From NCBI RefSeq assembly GCF_011170125.1, contig NZ_BLLN01000003.1, positions 806,001 through 870,000 of the forward strand: 64,000 nucleotides of DNA, in the 5' to 3' direction. The notes below the pieces were generated by a model. That model did no database searches, was not told the DNA's origin, and saw only the letters and a list, made by a program, of their open reading frames with translations. This document shows, in pieces, positions 26,436 through 34,833 of the stretch (position 1 is the first letter of the stretch; every line of letters starts with the position of its first letter). The position numbers and the translations under genes are program-made. The DNA comes from Streptomyces diastaticus subsp. diastaticus (GTDB taxonomy: Bacteria > Actinomycetota > Actinomycetes > Streptomycetales > Streptomycetaceae).

Positions 26436-27755
26436 TCAGACCCGCGCCGGCCGGGCGGGTTCCGCGGCGGCGGAGGGGTGGCCCGGCTGGGCCGGGATCG
26501 AGGGGAGCGGGGAGCCGCCCGCGGGACCGTCGTCGTCCCGGTCGCCGGAGGCCGGCACGGTGGCCCCGTCGGAGGCGACGGCCGCGCCGGTGGGCGGCGG
26601 GGCGACGGAGGCCATGGCCTGCGTGACGACGCCCGCGGGCTCGTCCTGGACCGGCTCGACGTCGTTGACGTTGTCGTGGGTGACGGGGGAGCGGCGCGAG
26701 CGGAGCCAGATCGCGAAGGACCCGCCGACCAGCAGGACCGCGGTGGCGGCGACGCCCCAGTCGCCCTGCTTGGTGAGGAGTTCGGCGGCCGCGCCGACGA
26801 GGGCGGCGGCCGGCAGGGTCAGACCCCAGGCCACGAACATCCGGGTGGCGGTCGACCAGCGGACCACGCCGCCCTTGCGGCCGAGGCCCGCGCCCATCAC
26901 GGCGCCGGAGCAGGACTGGGTGGTGGAGAGGGAGAAACCCAGGTGGGAGGAGGCGAGGATGACCGTCGCGGCGCTGGTCTGGGCGGCGAAGCCCTGCGGC
27001 GGGGTGAGGTCGGTCAGGCCCTTGCCCATGGTCCGGATGATGCGCCAGCCGCCCAGGTAGGTGCCGAGCGCGATGGCGACACCGGCGGAGACGATGACCC
27101 ACAGCGGGGGGTTGGAGCCGGGCGCGAGGACACCGCCGGTGACCAGGGCGAGGGTGATGACACCCATCGTCTTCTGGGCGTCGTTGGTGCCGTGCGCCAG
27201 CGAGACCAGGCCGGCCGAGGCGATCTGCCCGGCGCGGTAGCCCTTGGCGGTGGACTTCTCGTCCACGTTCCGGTTGATCCGGAAGGTGAGCCGGGTGGCG
27301 AGCATCGCGGCGAGGCCGGCGACGATCGGCGCGGCGAGGGCGGGCAGCAGCACCTTGGTGACGACGGTGCCGCCGTTGACGGAGGACCAGCCCGCGGACA
27401 TCACCGCGGCGCCGATGAGGCCGCCGAACAGTGCGTGCGAGGAGCTCGACGGCAGGCCGACGAGCCAGGTCAGAAGATTCCACAGAATGGCGCCTACGAG
27501 GGCGGCGAAGATGACCTCCGTCTTCAGCCCGTCCTCGTTGATGAGTCCGCCGGAGATCGTCTTGGCGACCTCCACGGAGAGGAACGCGCCGACGAGGTTG
27601 AGGACGGCGGACATCGCCACCGCGGCCTTGGGCCTCATCGCGCCGGTCGAGATGGTGGTGGCCATCGCGTTGGCTGTGTCGTGGAAACCGTTCGTGAAGT
27701 CGAACACGAGAGCGGTCACGATCACGATCCCGAGGAGAAGCGTGATGTGTTCCAT
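26436..27755 (-). CDS. low-affinity inorganic phosphate transporter (Pit family)
   Basis: 439 residues. PiT family symporter with about ten membrane helices and both signature repeats (DFTNGFHDTANAMAT near the N-terminus and SLAHGTNDAQKTMG in the second half). A long, poorly conserved hydrophilic C-terminal tail (about 345-439) is rich in Pro, Ala, Asp and Gly. It moves phosphate, probably as metal-phosphate with protons. The PHO box just upstream argues for control by PhoP, as known for pitH2 of S. coelicolor, which this gene resembles in position. ATG 27755. Confidence 0.95.
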   Translation of the reverse strand: MEHITLLLGIVIVTALVFDFTNGFHDTANAMATTISTGAMRPKAAVAMSAVLNLVGAFLSVEVAKTISGGLINEDGLKTEVIFAALVGAILWNLLTWLVGLPSSSSHALFGGLIGAAVMSAGWSSVNGGTVVTKVLLPALAAPIVAGLAAMLATRLTFRINRNVDEKSTAKGYRAGQIASAGLVSLAHGTNDAQKTMGVITLALVTGGVLAPGSNPPLWVIVSAGVAIALGTYLGGWRIIRTMGKGLTDLTPPQGFAAQTSAATVILASSHLGFSLSTTQSCSGAVMGAGLGRKGGVVRWSTATRMFVAWGLTLPAAALVGAAAELLTKQGDWGVAATAVLLVGGSFAIWLRSRRSPVTHDNVNDVEPVQDEPAGVVTQAMASVAPPPTGAAVASDGATVPASGDRDDDGPAGGSPLPSIPAQPGHPSAAAEPARPARV

Positions 27756-27791
27756 TTACCCGGACTTCTGTGGGACGTCGTTGGCTCGTTG

Positions 27792-27824
27792 AACGTAGGG
27801 GCGTTGAGTGAACGGAAGATGAAC
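27792..27824 (-). promoter_or_regulatory. three-unit PHO box upstream of pit
   Basis: On the minus strand three contiguous 11-bp direct-repeat units: GTTCATCTTCC (27824-27814), GTTCACTCAAC (27813-27803) and GCCCCTACGTT (27802-27792). The first two match the Streptomyces PhoP repeat (GTTCACC plus 4 bases) well and the third weakly, a usual pattern for a core site plus a weaker unit. It starts about 40 bp upstream of the pit ATG. Confidence 0.8.
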
Positions 27825-28067
27825 TGGGGCGGGCAAGGTGGTGACCCGAAACGGAGTCCCCCCGGCCGCCCCGCTCCCGGCCCCGCCCCAGCCCCTTGGG
27901 AGAGCGGCCCGGAGCACCCCCGCCGGCCCGGAACCAGAGGTTGCGGCCCGGCGCCCGCGGCTCTGGATGTGAGGTAGGTCGCACCGGGCCCGGGAGACGC
28001 GGGGCGCCGGAGCGGAACCGGTCGCGCGCGCCCGGCGCACACGCCGCCGATGGCAGGATGCCCCGCC

Positions 28068-28790
28068 ATGGAGAAGAACTTCGCGCACCCCGGCCGCGCC
28101 TGGCGGCTCCTGGAGGACCGGACGGTCGCCCGCGCCTGGCACGACCTGCTGGAGACGGCCCGGGCCACCCTCCGTGACGGACTGGTGGCCGGCACCTCCG
28201 GCAACGTCTCGGTCCGCGTCACCCCCGACCGCCCGGCCGTCGCCACGGACGACCTCGTCCTGATCACCCCCACCGGCGTCCCCTACGACCGGCTCGGCCC
28301 CGAGGACGCCGTCGCCGTCACCCTCGACGGCCGGCAGGTGCTCGGCACGCTGGAACCCACCAGCGAACTCCCCCTCCACCTCGCCGTGCACCGCTCCGGC
28401 ACCGCCCGCGCCGTCGTCCACACCCACGCGCCGCACGCCACCGCCGTCTCCACGCTCGTCGACACGCTGCCGCCCGTCCACTACATGGCGGCCGCGCTCG
28501 GCGGCCCCGTCCGCACCGCCCCCTACGCGCTCTACGGCACCGAGGAACTCGCCGGCCACCTCCTCGAGGCCCTCCGGGACCGCACCGCCTGCCTGCTGCG
28601 CAACCACGGCACCGTCACCACCGGCGACACCCTCGCCCAGGCCCTGGACCGCACCGTGCAGCTCGAGTGGATGTGCCGCGTGTGGCTGCTCGCCCGTTCC
28701 GTCCCCGGTCACACCCCCTCCCTCCTCGACGCGGACCAGCTGGCCGCCGCCGCCGACCGGCTGCGCGGCTACGGCCAGCCGGGCGGGTGA
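28068..28790 (+). CDS. class II aldolase/adducin family protein (fuculose-phosphate aldolase-like)
   Basis: 240 residues. Zinc-dependent class II aldolase fold with the phosphate-binding loop GTSGNVSVR (42-50), catalytic E100 (EPTSELPLH), metal ligands H118 and H120 (VVHTHAPH) and H180 (LRNHGTV). Such enzymes cleave L-fuculose- or ribulose-phosphate-like sugars; a methylthioribulose-type dehydratase role is also possible in the family. CAGGAT lies 8 bp before the ATG and could be either a -10 box of a leaderless mRNA or a weak ribosome-binding site. Confidence 0.88.
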   Translation: MEKNFAHPGRAWRLLEDRTVARAWHDLLETARATLRDGLVAGTSGNVSVRVTPDRPAVATDDLVLITPTGVPYDRLGPEDAVAVTLDGRQVLGTLEPTSELPLHLAVHRSGTARAVVHTHAPHATAVSTLVDTLPPVHYMAAALGGPVRTAPYALYGTEELAGHLLEALRDRTACLLRNHGTVTTGDTLAQALDRTVQLEWMCRVWLLARSVPGHTPSLLDADQLAAAADRLRGYGQPGG

Positions 28791-28864
28791 CCCGCGGCCG
28801 GGCGCGTCACCCGCCGGGCCGCGTCCACTGGCCGCCGGACGCCGCGTGCCCGCACACTGGAGCG

Positions 28865-29998
28865 GTGCGTATCGCCCGAACGACGGCACTGGCCGTCACC
28901 GCCGCAGTCGGAGCCGGGGCCGCCGCAGTGGCGGCCGGCCGGTACGCCAGCGATGCCGCCCTGCGGCTCCCGGCCGGGCACCGGCTGCCCACCGAGCCCA
29001 GACTGACGGTCCACCGGGCCGAGGCCGGGCGGATCACCCTCACCCGCGACCTCGCCGCCCTGCGTCCGGGCCGCTACGGCCTCGCGGGCCGGGACTTCCA
29101 CGCGGCCGTCGGGCCGGTGCTCGACCGGACCGAGGGCGACGTCGCCGCCGACACCGTCGTCCGGCGCCTGGAGCGCGTCTTCCACGGCGCCCCCGACACC
29201 GGCGACCGGGCCTGGCTGACCCCGCAGCTCTACAGCGGCGACCCCGCCACCGCCCTCGGCCTGTCCTACGCCGAGGTCGAGATCCCCGGCGAACTGGGCG
29301 TGCTGCCGGGCTGGGTGGTCCCCGGCGACCGCCGCACCTGGGTCCTGGCCGTCCACGGTCTGGCCGGCACCATGGAGCACCCCATGGTCGTCATGGAGCA
29401 GCTGCACCGCCTCGGCCTGCCGGTACTCTCCCTGGCCTACCGCGGTGACAAGGGGGCTCCCCGCTCCCCGGACGGCCTCAACCACCTCGGCGACACCGAG
29501 TGGCGGGACGTCGACGCGGCGCTGCGTTTCGCCGTCGCCAACGGGGCCACGCGCGTCATCCTGTACGGCTGGTCGACGGGCGCCACCATGGCCCTGTTCG
29601 CCGCCGCCCGCTCCTCGCTGCGCGACCGCGTCGGCGGGCTGGTCCTGGACTCCCCGGTCCTCGGCCGCGAGGAGACCGTCCGCGCCCTGGCCGCCGCCAA
29701 GCACGTGCCGCGCGCCTTCCTGCCGCTCGCCGTGCGCGCCGCCGAGGGCCGCACCGGGCTCAGCGACGACCGCCTCCCGCACGTCGGAGGGCCTGAGGGC
29801 ATCCGCGTCCCCACCCTGCTCGTGCACGGGCCGGACGACGAGACCGCCCCCTGGGAGTACTCGCTCGCGCTGGCCCGCAGCCGCCGCGACCTCATCACCC
29901 TGCACACGGTGCCGGACGCCCCGCACGCCGCCATGTGGAACGCCGACCCCACCGGCTACGACGAGGCCCTGCGCCGCTTCCTGACCCCCCTGCTCTGA
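28865..29998 (+). CDS. alpha/beta hydrolase with N-terminal signal/anchor helix
   Basis: 377 residues. A hydrophobic N-terminal segment (about 8-25) precedes an alpha/beta-hydrolase domain: oxyanion region VHGLAGTMEH, nucleophile S237 in GWSTG, Asp in HGPDDETAP and His in PDAPHAAMWN. This looks like a membrane-anchored or exported serine hydrolase of the Streptomyces AB-hydrolase group; substrate unknown. The GTG at 28865 has no proper ribosome-binding site, and the preceding CACACTGGAGC resembles the leaderless start region at 61593. Confidence 0.85.
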   Translation: MRIARTTALAVTAAVGAGAAAVAAGRYASDAALRLPAGHRLPTEPRLTVHRAEAGRITLTRDLAALRPGRYGLAGRDFHAAVGPVLDRTEGDVAADTVVRRLERVFHGAPDTGDRAWLTPQLYSGDPATALGLSYAEVEIPGELGVLPGWVVPGDRRTWVLAVHGLAGTMEHPMVVMEQLHRLGLPVLSLAYRGDKGAPRSPDGLNHLGDTEWRDVDAALRFAVANGATRVILYGWSTGATMALFAAARSSLRDRVGGLVLDSPVLGREETVRALAAAKHVPRAFLPLAVRAAEGRTGLSDDRLPHVGGPEGIRVPTLLVHGPDDETAPWEYSLALARSRRDLITLHTVPDAPHAAMWNADPTGYDEALRRFLTPLL

Positions 29999-30457
29999 CC
30001 CCGGCCGAGTCCGCGCGCGTCGGCGCGCGTCGGCGCGCGCTCCGGAGCCACCGGTGATCACCACCCCATAACAAATCGATCGCTCATTGCATATGCAACG
30101 AGCGAAGACGTTGCGGTAAGCGGCCGAATCAGTCAGGACAAGACGGGACAAACGCCGCGCCGTATCCCAACGCTCCGTATATATGGGGCATTACGGAATA
30201 CATTTGCCCTCGTCGTCGGTGTGCGCTGTGAGGATCGCCACGGCTCGACGAGGCTGTTATGGTGCCTGGCGTTTGCGGGCACAAAGGATGCCCCTGTTTC
30301 GTGAACGTCTCCGGCGCCGGCGATGAGGCCGCCCGGGGACCCAAGGAGGAGCCCCGCCGGCACACCCGGCGTGAGGCGCGCACGCAGCTGCCCCCGGGCG
30401 ACCCGCCGGGCGCTGCGCCCTGCCGCGCGGCTCCACGAATCTAGGGAGGTGGTGCGT
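29999..30457. other. regulatory intergenic region with palindromes and a short tandem repeat
   Basis: Holds a 10-bp tandem repeat (GCGCGCGTCG, about 2.8 copies, 30013-30040) and the palindrome GGTGATCACC (30053-30062). An A+T-rich stretch from 30061 to 30260 contains the operator-like sequence at 30081-30104 and an inverted repeat TCCGTA (30174-30179)/TACGGA (30192-30197). No convincing gene. It most likely carries the promoter of the symporter gene at 30458. Confidence 0.55.
30081..30104. promoter_or_regulatory. 24-bp interrupted palindrome, candidate operator
   Basis: CGCTC-A-TTGCATATGCAA-C-GAGCG: a perfect 12-bp core palindrome (30087-30098) flanked by a further 5-bp pair of arms, with one mismatched pair. 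Its A+T-rich core is conspicuous in this genome. It lies about 350 bp upstream of the symporter gene, downstream of the hydrolase gene. Regulator unknown. Confidence 0.5.
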
Positions 30458-32200
30458 GTGGACGGACTGGAAACAGCCGGGTTCAGCGCCGTGGTCGTGG
30501 TCGGATTGCTGGTTCTCTTCTACGGAGGGACCTTCCTGATCTCGACCCGCATCGGCAAGAAGAACGAGAACGCCGACGGCTACATGACCGGCGGCAACAA
30601 CATCGGGTTCGGCGTCTCCGCCGCCAGCATGACCGCGACATGGATCTGGGCGTCCTCGATGTACGCCTCGGCCACGTCCGGATACACCTACGGCATCTCG
30701 GGCCCCATCCACTACGGGCTCTGGGGCGCCCTGATGATCCTGTTCATCTACCCCTTCGGCAAGCGCATCCGCGCCGTCGCCCCGAAGGCCCACACGCTCG
30801 CCGAGGTGATGTACGCCCGGCACGGCCGCTCCAGCCAGCTGATGCTCGCCGGGTCCAACATCGTCGGCAGCGTGATCAGCCTGATGTCCAACTTCATCGC
30901 CGGCGGCGTGCTGATCTCCCTGCTCTCCCCGTTCACCTTCATCCAGGGCGTCTTCGCCGTGGCGGCGGGCGTGCTGCTGTACACCCTGTGGTCCGGCTTC
31001 CGGGCCTCCGTGCTGACCGACTTCGTCCAGGTGGTCGCGATGCTCGGCGCGGTGGCGGTGATCGTGCCGTTCATCTTCTTCGCGGCCGGTTTCCCGGCCG
31101 CGTTCGAGATCGGGGCGCAGAACCTGACGCCGCAGCAGGGCGACTTCTTCTCCAGTGAGGCGTTCATGGGGCAGGGCGCCCCCTACATCGCCGCCGTCCT
31201 GGCCTACGCCATCGGCAACCAGACCATCGCCCAGCGGCTCTTCGCCGTGAAGCAGAGCCTGATCAAGCCGGTCTTCGTCACCGCGACCGTCGGTTACGGC
31301 GCCATGGTCATCGGTGTCGGAATGCTCGGCGTGCTCGCCCTCTACCTGGGCTTCGAGCCGACCGGCGGCGACCTCAACAACCTCATCCCCGAGATGGCGG
31401 CCACCTACCTGCCGCCCGTGCTGCTGGCGCTCTTCTTCATCATGATCGTCGGCGCGCTCTCCTCGACCGCCGACTCCGACCTCTCGGCCCTCTCCTCGAT
31501 CATGATGGCCGACGTCTACGGCCAGAACGTGGCCGGCAAGAAGAAGGCCGACCCCCGGACGATGCTGCTGATCGGGCGCCTCACGATGGTGGTGGCCACC
31601 GCGATGGCCGTCGCCTTCGCCAGCCTCCAGCTGAGCATCCTCGACCTGCTGGTCTTCGTCGGCGCGCTGTGGGGCGCCCTCGTCTTCCCGGTGCTGGCCA
31701 GCTTCTACTGGGAGAAGGTCACCAACAAGGCGTTCACCGTCTCGGTGCTCGCGGCGCTCGCGGCGTTCCTGCCGGTCCGCTTCGGCTGGCTGCCCCTGGA
31801 CGGCTTCCTCGGCATCGTCGTGGACGTGGTCTCGGTGGTCGGCATCGGTGTCGTGCTCGGCCTCATGGTCTTCGGCTTCCTCGGTCTCAAGGCGGCCAAG
31901 ATCGCCGGGGTGCTGGCCGTGCTCGTCTCCGCGCCGTTCGCCATCGGCTCCCTCCACGAGTACGCGACGCTCTGCGGCTCGCTCGTCGCGTACTCCGTGA
32001 GCACCGTGCTCTGCTGGGCGATGTCCGTCCGCCGGCAGGACGGCTTCGACTTCGCCCTCATCGCGCAGCGCACCGGCGACTTCGACGACGGCTCGGCCCG
32101 GCGGACCGACGAGGGGACGGGCGCCGCCGTCGTCCCGCCCCGTACGCCCGGGGCGGGGGAGGACGACCGCGCCCCCGAGGCCCCCGCGAACGCCAAGTGA
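30458..32200 (+). CDS. sodium:solute symporter family protein (Dur3-like)
   Basis: About 580 residues with 13-15 predicted membrane helices. SSS (SLC5-type) permease: YMTGGNNIGFGVSAASMTAT at the first core helix, WIWASSMYASATSGYTYGISG, and the late ALSSTADSDLSALSS sodium-site helix. The region after the first helix resembles Dur3-type urea/polyamine symporters more than PutP or ActP, but the substrate cannot be assigned. The GTG at 30458 is preceded by GGGAGGT with 7-bp spacing. It is followed 16 bp later by a 43-residue membrane peptide that is probably its partner. Confidence 0.9.
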   Translation: MDGLETAGFSAVVVVGLLVLFYGGTFLISTRIGKKNENADGYMTGGNNIGFGVSAASMTATWIWASSMYASATSGYTYGISGPIHYGLWGALMILFIYPFGKRIRAVAPKAHTLAEVMYARHGRSSQLMLAGSNIVGSVISLMSNFIAGGVLISLLSPFTFIQGVFAVAAGVLLYTLWSGFRASVLTDFVQVVAMLGAVAVIVPFIFFAAGFPAAFEIGAQNLTPQQGDFFSSEAFMGQGAPYIAAVLAYAIGNQTIAQRLFAVKQSLIKPVFVTATVGYGAMVIGVGMLGVLALYLGFEPTGGDLNNLIPEMAATYLPPVLLALFFIMIVGALSSTADSDLSALSSIMMADVYGQNVAGKKKADPRTMLLIGRLTMVVATAMAVAFASLQLSILDLLVFVGALWGALVFPVLASFYWEKVTNKAFTVSVLAALAAFLPVRFGWLPLDGFLGIVVDVVSVVGIGVVLGLMVFGFLGLKAAKIAGVLAVLVSAPFAIGSLHEYATLCGSLVAYSVSTVLCWAMSVRRQDGFDFALIAQRTGDFDDGSARRTDEGTGAAVVPPRTPGAGEDDRAPEAPANAK

Positions 32201-32216
32201 CCCTGGAGGAGGCACG

Positions 32217-32348
32217 ATGACCACCATCGCCCTGACCGTGTACATCCTGATGTGGCCCGTCGGCGTGGCAGCCGTCCTGTGCGTGATCAGCCGTGGGTTC
32301 TTCCGGGAGTGGGCCGAGGCCCGCCGCAAGGGCGAGCCCATGATCTGA
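32217..32348 (+). CDS. 43-residue putative transporter small subunit
   Basis: MTTIALTVYILMWPVGVAAV begins one hydrophobic helix (about 3-27), followed by a basic/amphipathic tail (FFREWAEARRKGEPMI). The ATG is preceded by GGAGGAGG at good spacing, 16 bp after the symporter stop, and the transcript ends in a 16-bp hairpin 20 bp later. From memory, peptides of this kind are annotated as putative transporter small subunits next to SSS symporters in streptomycetes. Easily missed by gene finders. Confidence 0.85.
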   Translation: MTTIALTVYILMWPVGVAAVLCVISRGFFREWAEARRKGEPMI

Positions 32349-32368
32349 CCACCACGACCGCCGGGGCC

Positions 32369-32406
32369 GGGGCCCGGCGCGCCGCAGGCCCGGCGCGCCG
32401 GGCCCC
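32369..32406 (+). terminator. 16-bp perfect hairpin after the symporter small subunit
   Basis: Arms 32369-32384 and 32391-32406 are perfectly complementary around a 6-base loop, 20 bp past the TGA. The rest of the gap to 32684 is G+C-rich, and I see no gene in it. Confidence 0.8.
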
Positions 32407-32684
32407 GCGCCGCAGGGGCCCGGCCCCCCCGGAGCAGGGGCCGGACCCTCCCGGGCGCCCCCAGGGCCGGGGAGGGGAACGTCCTCCCGCCGGCGTCGCG
32501 GGCCAGGAGTCCGGCGCTCCGTGCGGCGCCCGACCGGCGTACTTCCGGCCCCGCCTCTTCACCCCGCGCGTGGACAGCCCGGGTCGGGACAAAGCGGCCG
32601 GAACATTTCGTTCCGAGGGGCCCATAGCAGTCCCGGTACCGCTTCCGTTTGGGAATTCCGTACTTCACCCGGAAGACTGCCCCC

Positions 32685-34094
32685 GTGACGTCCCGTATCC
32701 CGCGCGACTCCAGGCTCCGCATCGTCCGCCCACGACCCCTTGCCGCGACTCCGGCCGCGGTCGCCGAACGGCGGGCCCGCAGGCCCGCGCCCCGTCCGCC
32801 CGAGGGCACGCCGCCCCGGGCCCGGCTCGCCGCCATGGCGAGGGAGGGCCTGGCCGACGCCGTCCGGGTCGCCCGCTGGGCCGAGACGGCACTGCCCCGA
32901 GGCGGCCCCGCCGCCCAGCCGGCCGCACCCGCCGAGGGGGAGGGGACCCTCTCCGAGGCGACCGCCGCCCGTGCCGCGGGCGAACTGGGGCTGACCCCGG
33001 CCAAAGTCCGCGCCGACTGGGACACCGCCCGCCTCGCCGGACTGGTCGAGGTGCACGGCGGCGTGGCGCGCCCCGGATGGCGGCTGCGCGCCTGGGACCG
33101 GGACGACTCCGCCGTACTGCGCGGCTGGGTCGCGCTCTTCGACGCCTGGTCGCTGGTCCACCCCGGCCCCGACGAGCTGACCCCCGCCGCGGGCGCCGAG
33201 GTGATCGAGGCCGTCCCCCAACTGCTGACCCTGCTCCAGCTCTCCGACGGGCCCGTCCCCGTCACCCAGCTCCTCGACCTCCTCGAACAGCGGGTGGAGG
33301 AACTCCGCACCCAGCGCTGCGAGATCCCGTACGGCCCCCGGACCGAACCGGCCGCCGAACCGGGTGAGGACGTCCCGCTGGCCACCCTGCTCGACTGGGC
33401 GCTGCACGGCCTCGCCGCCGTCGGCGCGCTCACCTACGCCGGCGGACACGCCACGCTCACCCCGCTCGGGAGCTGGTCCGTGTGGGTGCGGCTGGAGCAG
33501 ATCTGCGTGGCCGCCCAGAGTCCGGCCGGCAACATCGAGCAGCCCGCCGAGGAGATGCTGCGCGGCTGCGCCCGGCTGCGCCCGCAGTCGGCCCGCTCGG
33601 AGTACCGCGCCTGGCTCGCCGCCCGCCCCGTCGGCAGCGCCGTCGCCGAGCTGCTGGAGGCGGCCCGGGGCGACGACGCCATGGTGCGCAGCCTCGCCTT
33701 CGAGGCGCTCAGAGTCGTCGGCGCCCCCGCCGAGGCCGAGGTCCGCGCCGCCGCCGAGGACGTCTCGCTGCGCCCCTACGCCCTGCTCTGGCTCGCCGAG
33801 CACGACGGCACCGACCCGGAGGACGCGCCGCTGGTCCTCAGCCGGCAGGAGGCCACCTGGCTGTGGGTGGACACGGCCGCCGCCGTCGCCGACCACGGCG
33901 AGGCCCCGCTCCTCGTGCGGCACCTGGAGTCCGCCGTCCAGCCGACGGTGCCCGCCCTGCTCGCCGACGTCCGCGCGGTCGGCCACCCCCGCACCGTCCA
34001 GGTCCTGGTGGCGCTGGCCGCCGCCCACCCGGACCCGGCGCTCGCCAAGGCCGTGCGCCGGGCCGCGTTCCAGGTCCACACCGGCGGCGCCTGA
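32685..34094 (+). CDS. conserved protein of unknown function, possible winged-helix plus helical-repeat protein
   Basis: 469 residues, not recognised. After a basic N-terminus, a segment at about 85-140 (LSEATAARAAGELGLTPAKV ... GLVEVHGG) reads like a winged helix. The C-terminal half (about 300-469) is a series of short Ala/Leu-rich helices resembling HEAT-type repeats. There is no signal peptide or membrane helix. It stands alone between a terminator and a convergent VOC gene. GTG 32685 is chosen with GGAAG about 10 bp before it; an ATG at 32649 would add 12 residues. A regulatory or scaffold role is guesswork. Confidence 0.75.
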   Translation: MTSRIPRDSRLRIVRPRPLAATPAAVAERRARRPAPRPPEGTPPRARLAAMAREGLADAVRVARWAETALPRGGPAAQPAAPAEGEGTLSEATAARAAGELGLTPAKVRADWDTARLAGLVEVHGGVARPGWRLRAWDRDDSAVLRGWVALFDAWSLVHPGPDELTPAAGAEVIEAVPQLLTLLQLSDGPVPVTQLLDLLEQRVEELRTQRCEIPYGPRTEPAAEPGEDVPLATLLDWALHGLAAVGALTYAGGHATLTPLGSWSVWVRLEQICVAAQSPAGNIEQPAEEMLRGCARLRPQSARSEYRAWLAARPVGSAVAELLEAARGDDAMVRSLAFEALRVVGAPAEAEVRAAAEDVSLRPYALLWLAEHDGTDPEDAPLVLSRQEATWLWVDTAAAVADHGEAPLLVRHLESAVQPTVPALLADVRAVGHPRTVQVLVALAAAHPDPALAKAVRRAAFQVHTGGA

Positions 34095-34116
34095 CCGGGC
34101 CGGGCCCGCCCGCGCG

Positions 34117-34533
34117 TCAGGCGGGCAGCTGGGGACCGTACGTGCCGAAGCTCCAGACGTTGCCCTCGGCGTCCCGCGCCATGTAGTCGCGGGAGCCGTA
34201 CTCCTGGTCGGCCGGCGGGGCGAGGATCTCGACGCCGTCGTGGGCGGCGGCGCGGGCGTGGTGGGCGTCGACGTCGGTGACGACGACGTACACGCCGACC
34301 GGCCCGCCCCGGGCCATCGCCCGGTCGTAGGCGCTGCCCGTGCCCTTCGGGCCGATCATCACCGCGCCGTTGCCGAGTGACAGCTCGGCGTGGGCGATCT
34401 GGCCGTCGGCCGTCTCGTGCACGGCGGCCGGGGTGAAGCCGAACGCCTCGGTCAGGGTCCGCACGGCAGCCCGTGCGTCCGCGTAGAGGACCGTCGGGAA
34501 GACGGTGGGGGGTCCGCTCGCCGTCGCGGCCAT
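34117..34533 (-). CDS. VOC family (glyoxalase/bleomycin-resistance fold) protein
   Basis: 138 residues with the beta-alpha-beta-beta-beta repeats of the VOC superfamily: PTVLYADARAAVRTLTEAFG, GAVMIGPKGTG, GVYVVVTDVDAHHARA, and YMARDAEGNVWSFGTYGP with the second metal-ligand Glu. These proteins are often PhnB-like or unassigned. ATG 34533 is preferred because GAGGAG lies 8 bp before it; a GTG at 34542 begins inside that site. It is convergent with the gene at 32685. Function not assignable. Confidence 0.88.
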   Translation of the reverse strand: MAATASGPPTVFPTVLYADARAAVRTLTEAFGFTPAAVHETADGQIAHAELSLGNGAVMIGPKGTGSAYDRAMARGGPVGVYVVVTDVDAHHARAAAHDGVEILAPPADQEYGSRDYMARDAEGNVWSFGTYGPQLPA

Positions 34534-34736
34534 GGCACTCACTCCTCGGGGTCGGCGATGGGGGGCGCGAAGTGATTCCGCTCACCGGCGGGAGGGTGTG
34601 CGGACGCGCCCGCACCGGGCTCCAGGGCCGCTCGCGTGCGCCGGCCCGCCCCCGTGCCGAGTATCCGCCGGCCGGTGCTCCCGCGCTCTTGGGCGCGGGC
34701 GTCCCGCGGGGGCGAAAAGCGGTTGACCGCCGCCGT

Positions 34737-34772
34737 TAGAATCGCCGTATGGCCATTCTCCGCACGCATTAG
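34737..34772 (+). CDS. seven-codon leaderless leader peptide (MAILRTH) with its -10 box
   Basis: ATG 34749, stop TAG 34770-34772, preceded at 6-bp distance by TAGAAT (34737-34742), a good -10 box. The transcript would therefore start at or next to the ATG and the ORF would be translated without a ribosome-binding site. It lies 61 bp upstream of the ABC-F gene. The stop codon overlaps a hairpin with arms 34772-34778 and 34799-34805, and an alternative small hairpin (34775-34778 with 34783-34786) would exclude it. This layout resembles translational or transcriptional attenuators of antibiotic-response genes. It is an inference from sequence only. Confidence 0.5.
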
Positions 34773-34833
34773 ACGGCGTCGACCGCCCCGCACCAGTCCG
34801 CCGTCCGATCCATTCCCGCCCAGGAGTCTGTCC

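Noticed and set aside
30013..30040. 10-bp tandem repeat as a CRISPR or mobile-element trace
   Set aside because: Fewer than three copies of a simple GC repeat without spacers or flanking genes; a composition repeat.
30259..30444. 61-codon frame upstream of the symporter
   Set aside because: No ribosome-binding site, Pro/Arg-rich after residue 25, and inside the presumed leader of the symporter gene.
34723..34728. TTGACC as -35 of the ABC-F leader promoter
   Set aside because: It is only 8 bp from the TAGAAT -10 box. With a normal spacer its -10 would lie on the leader ATG, so it does not fit the leaderless arrangement.
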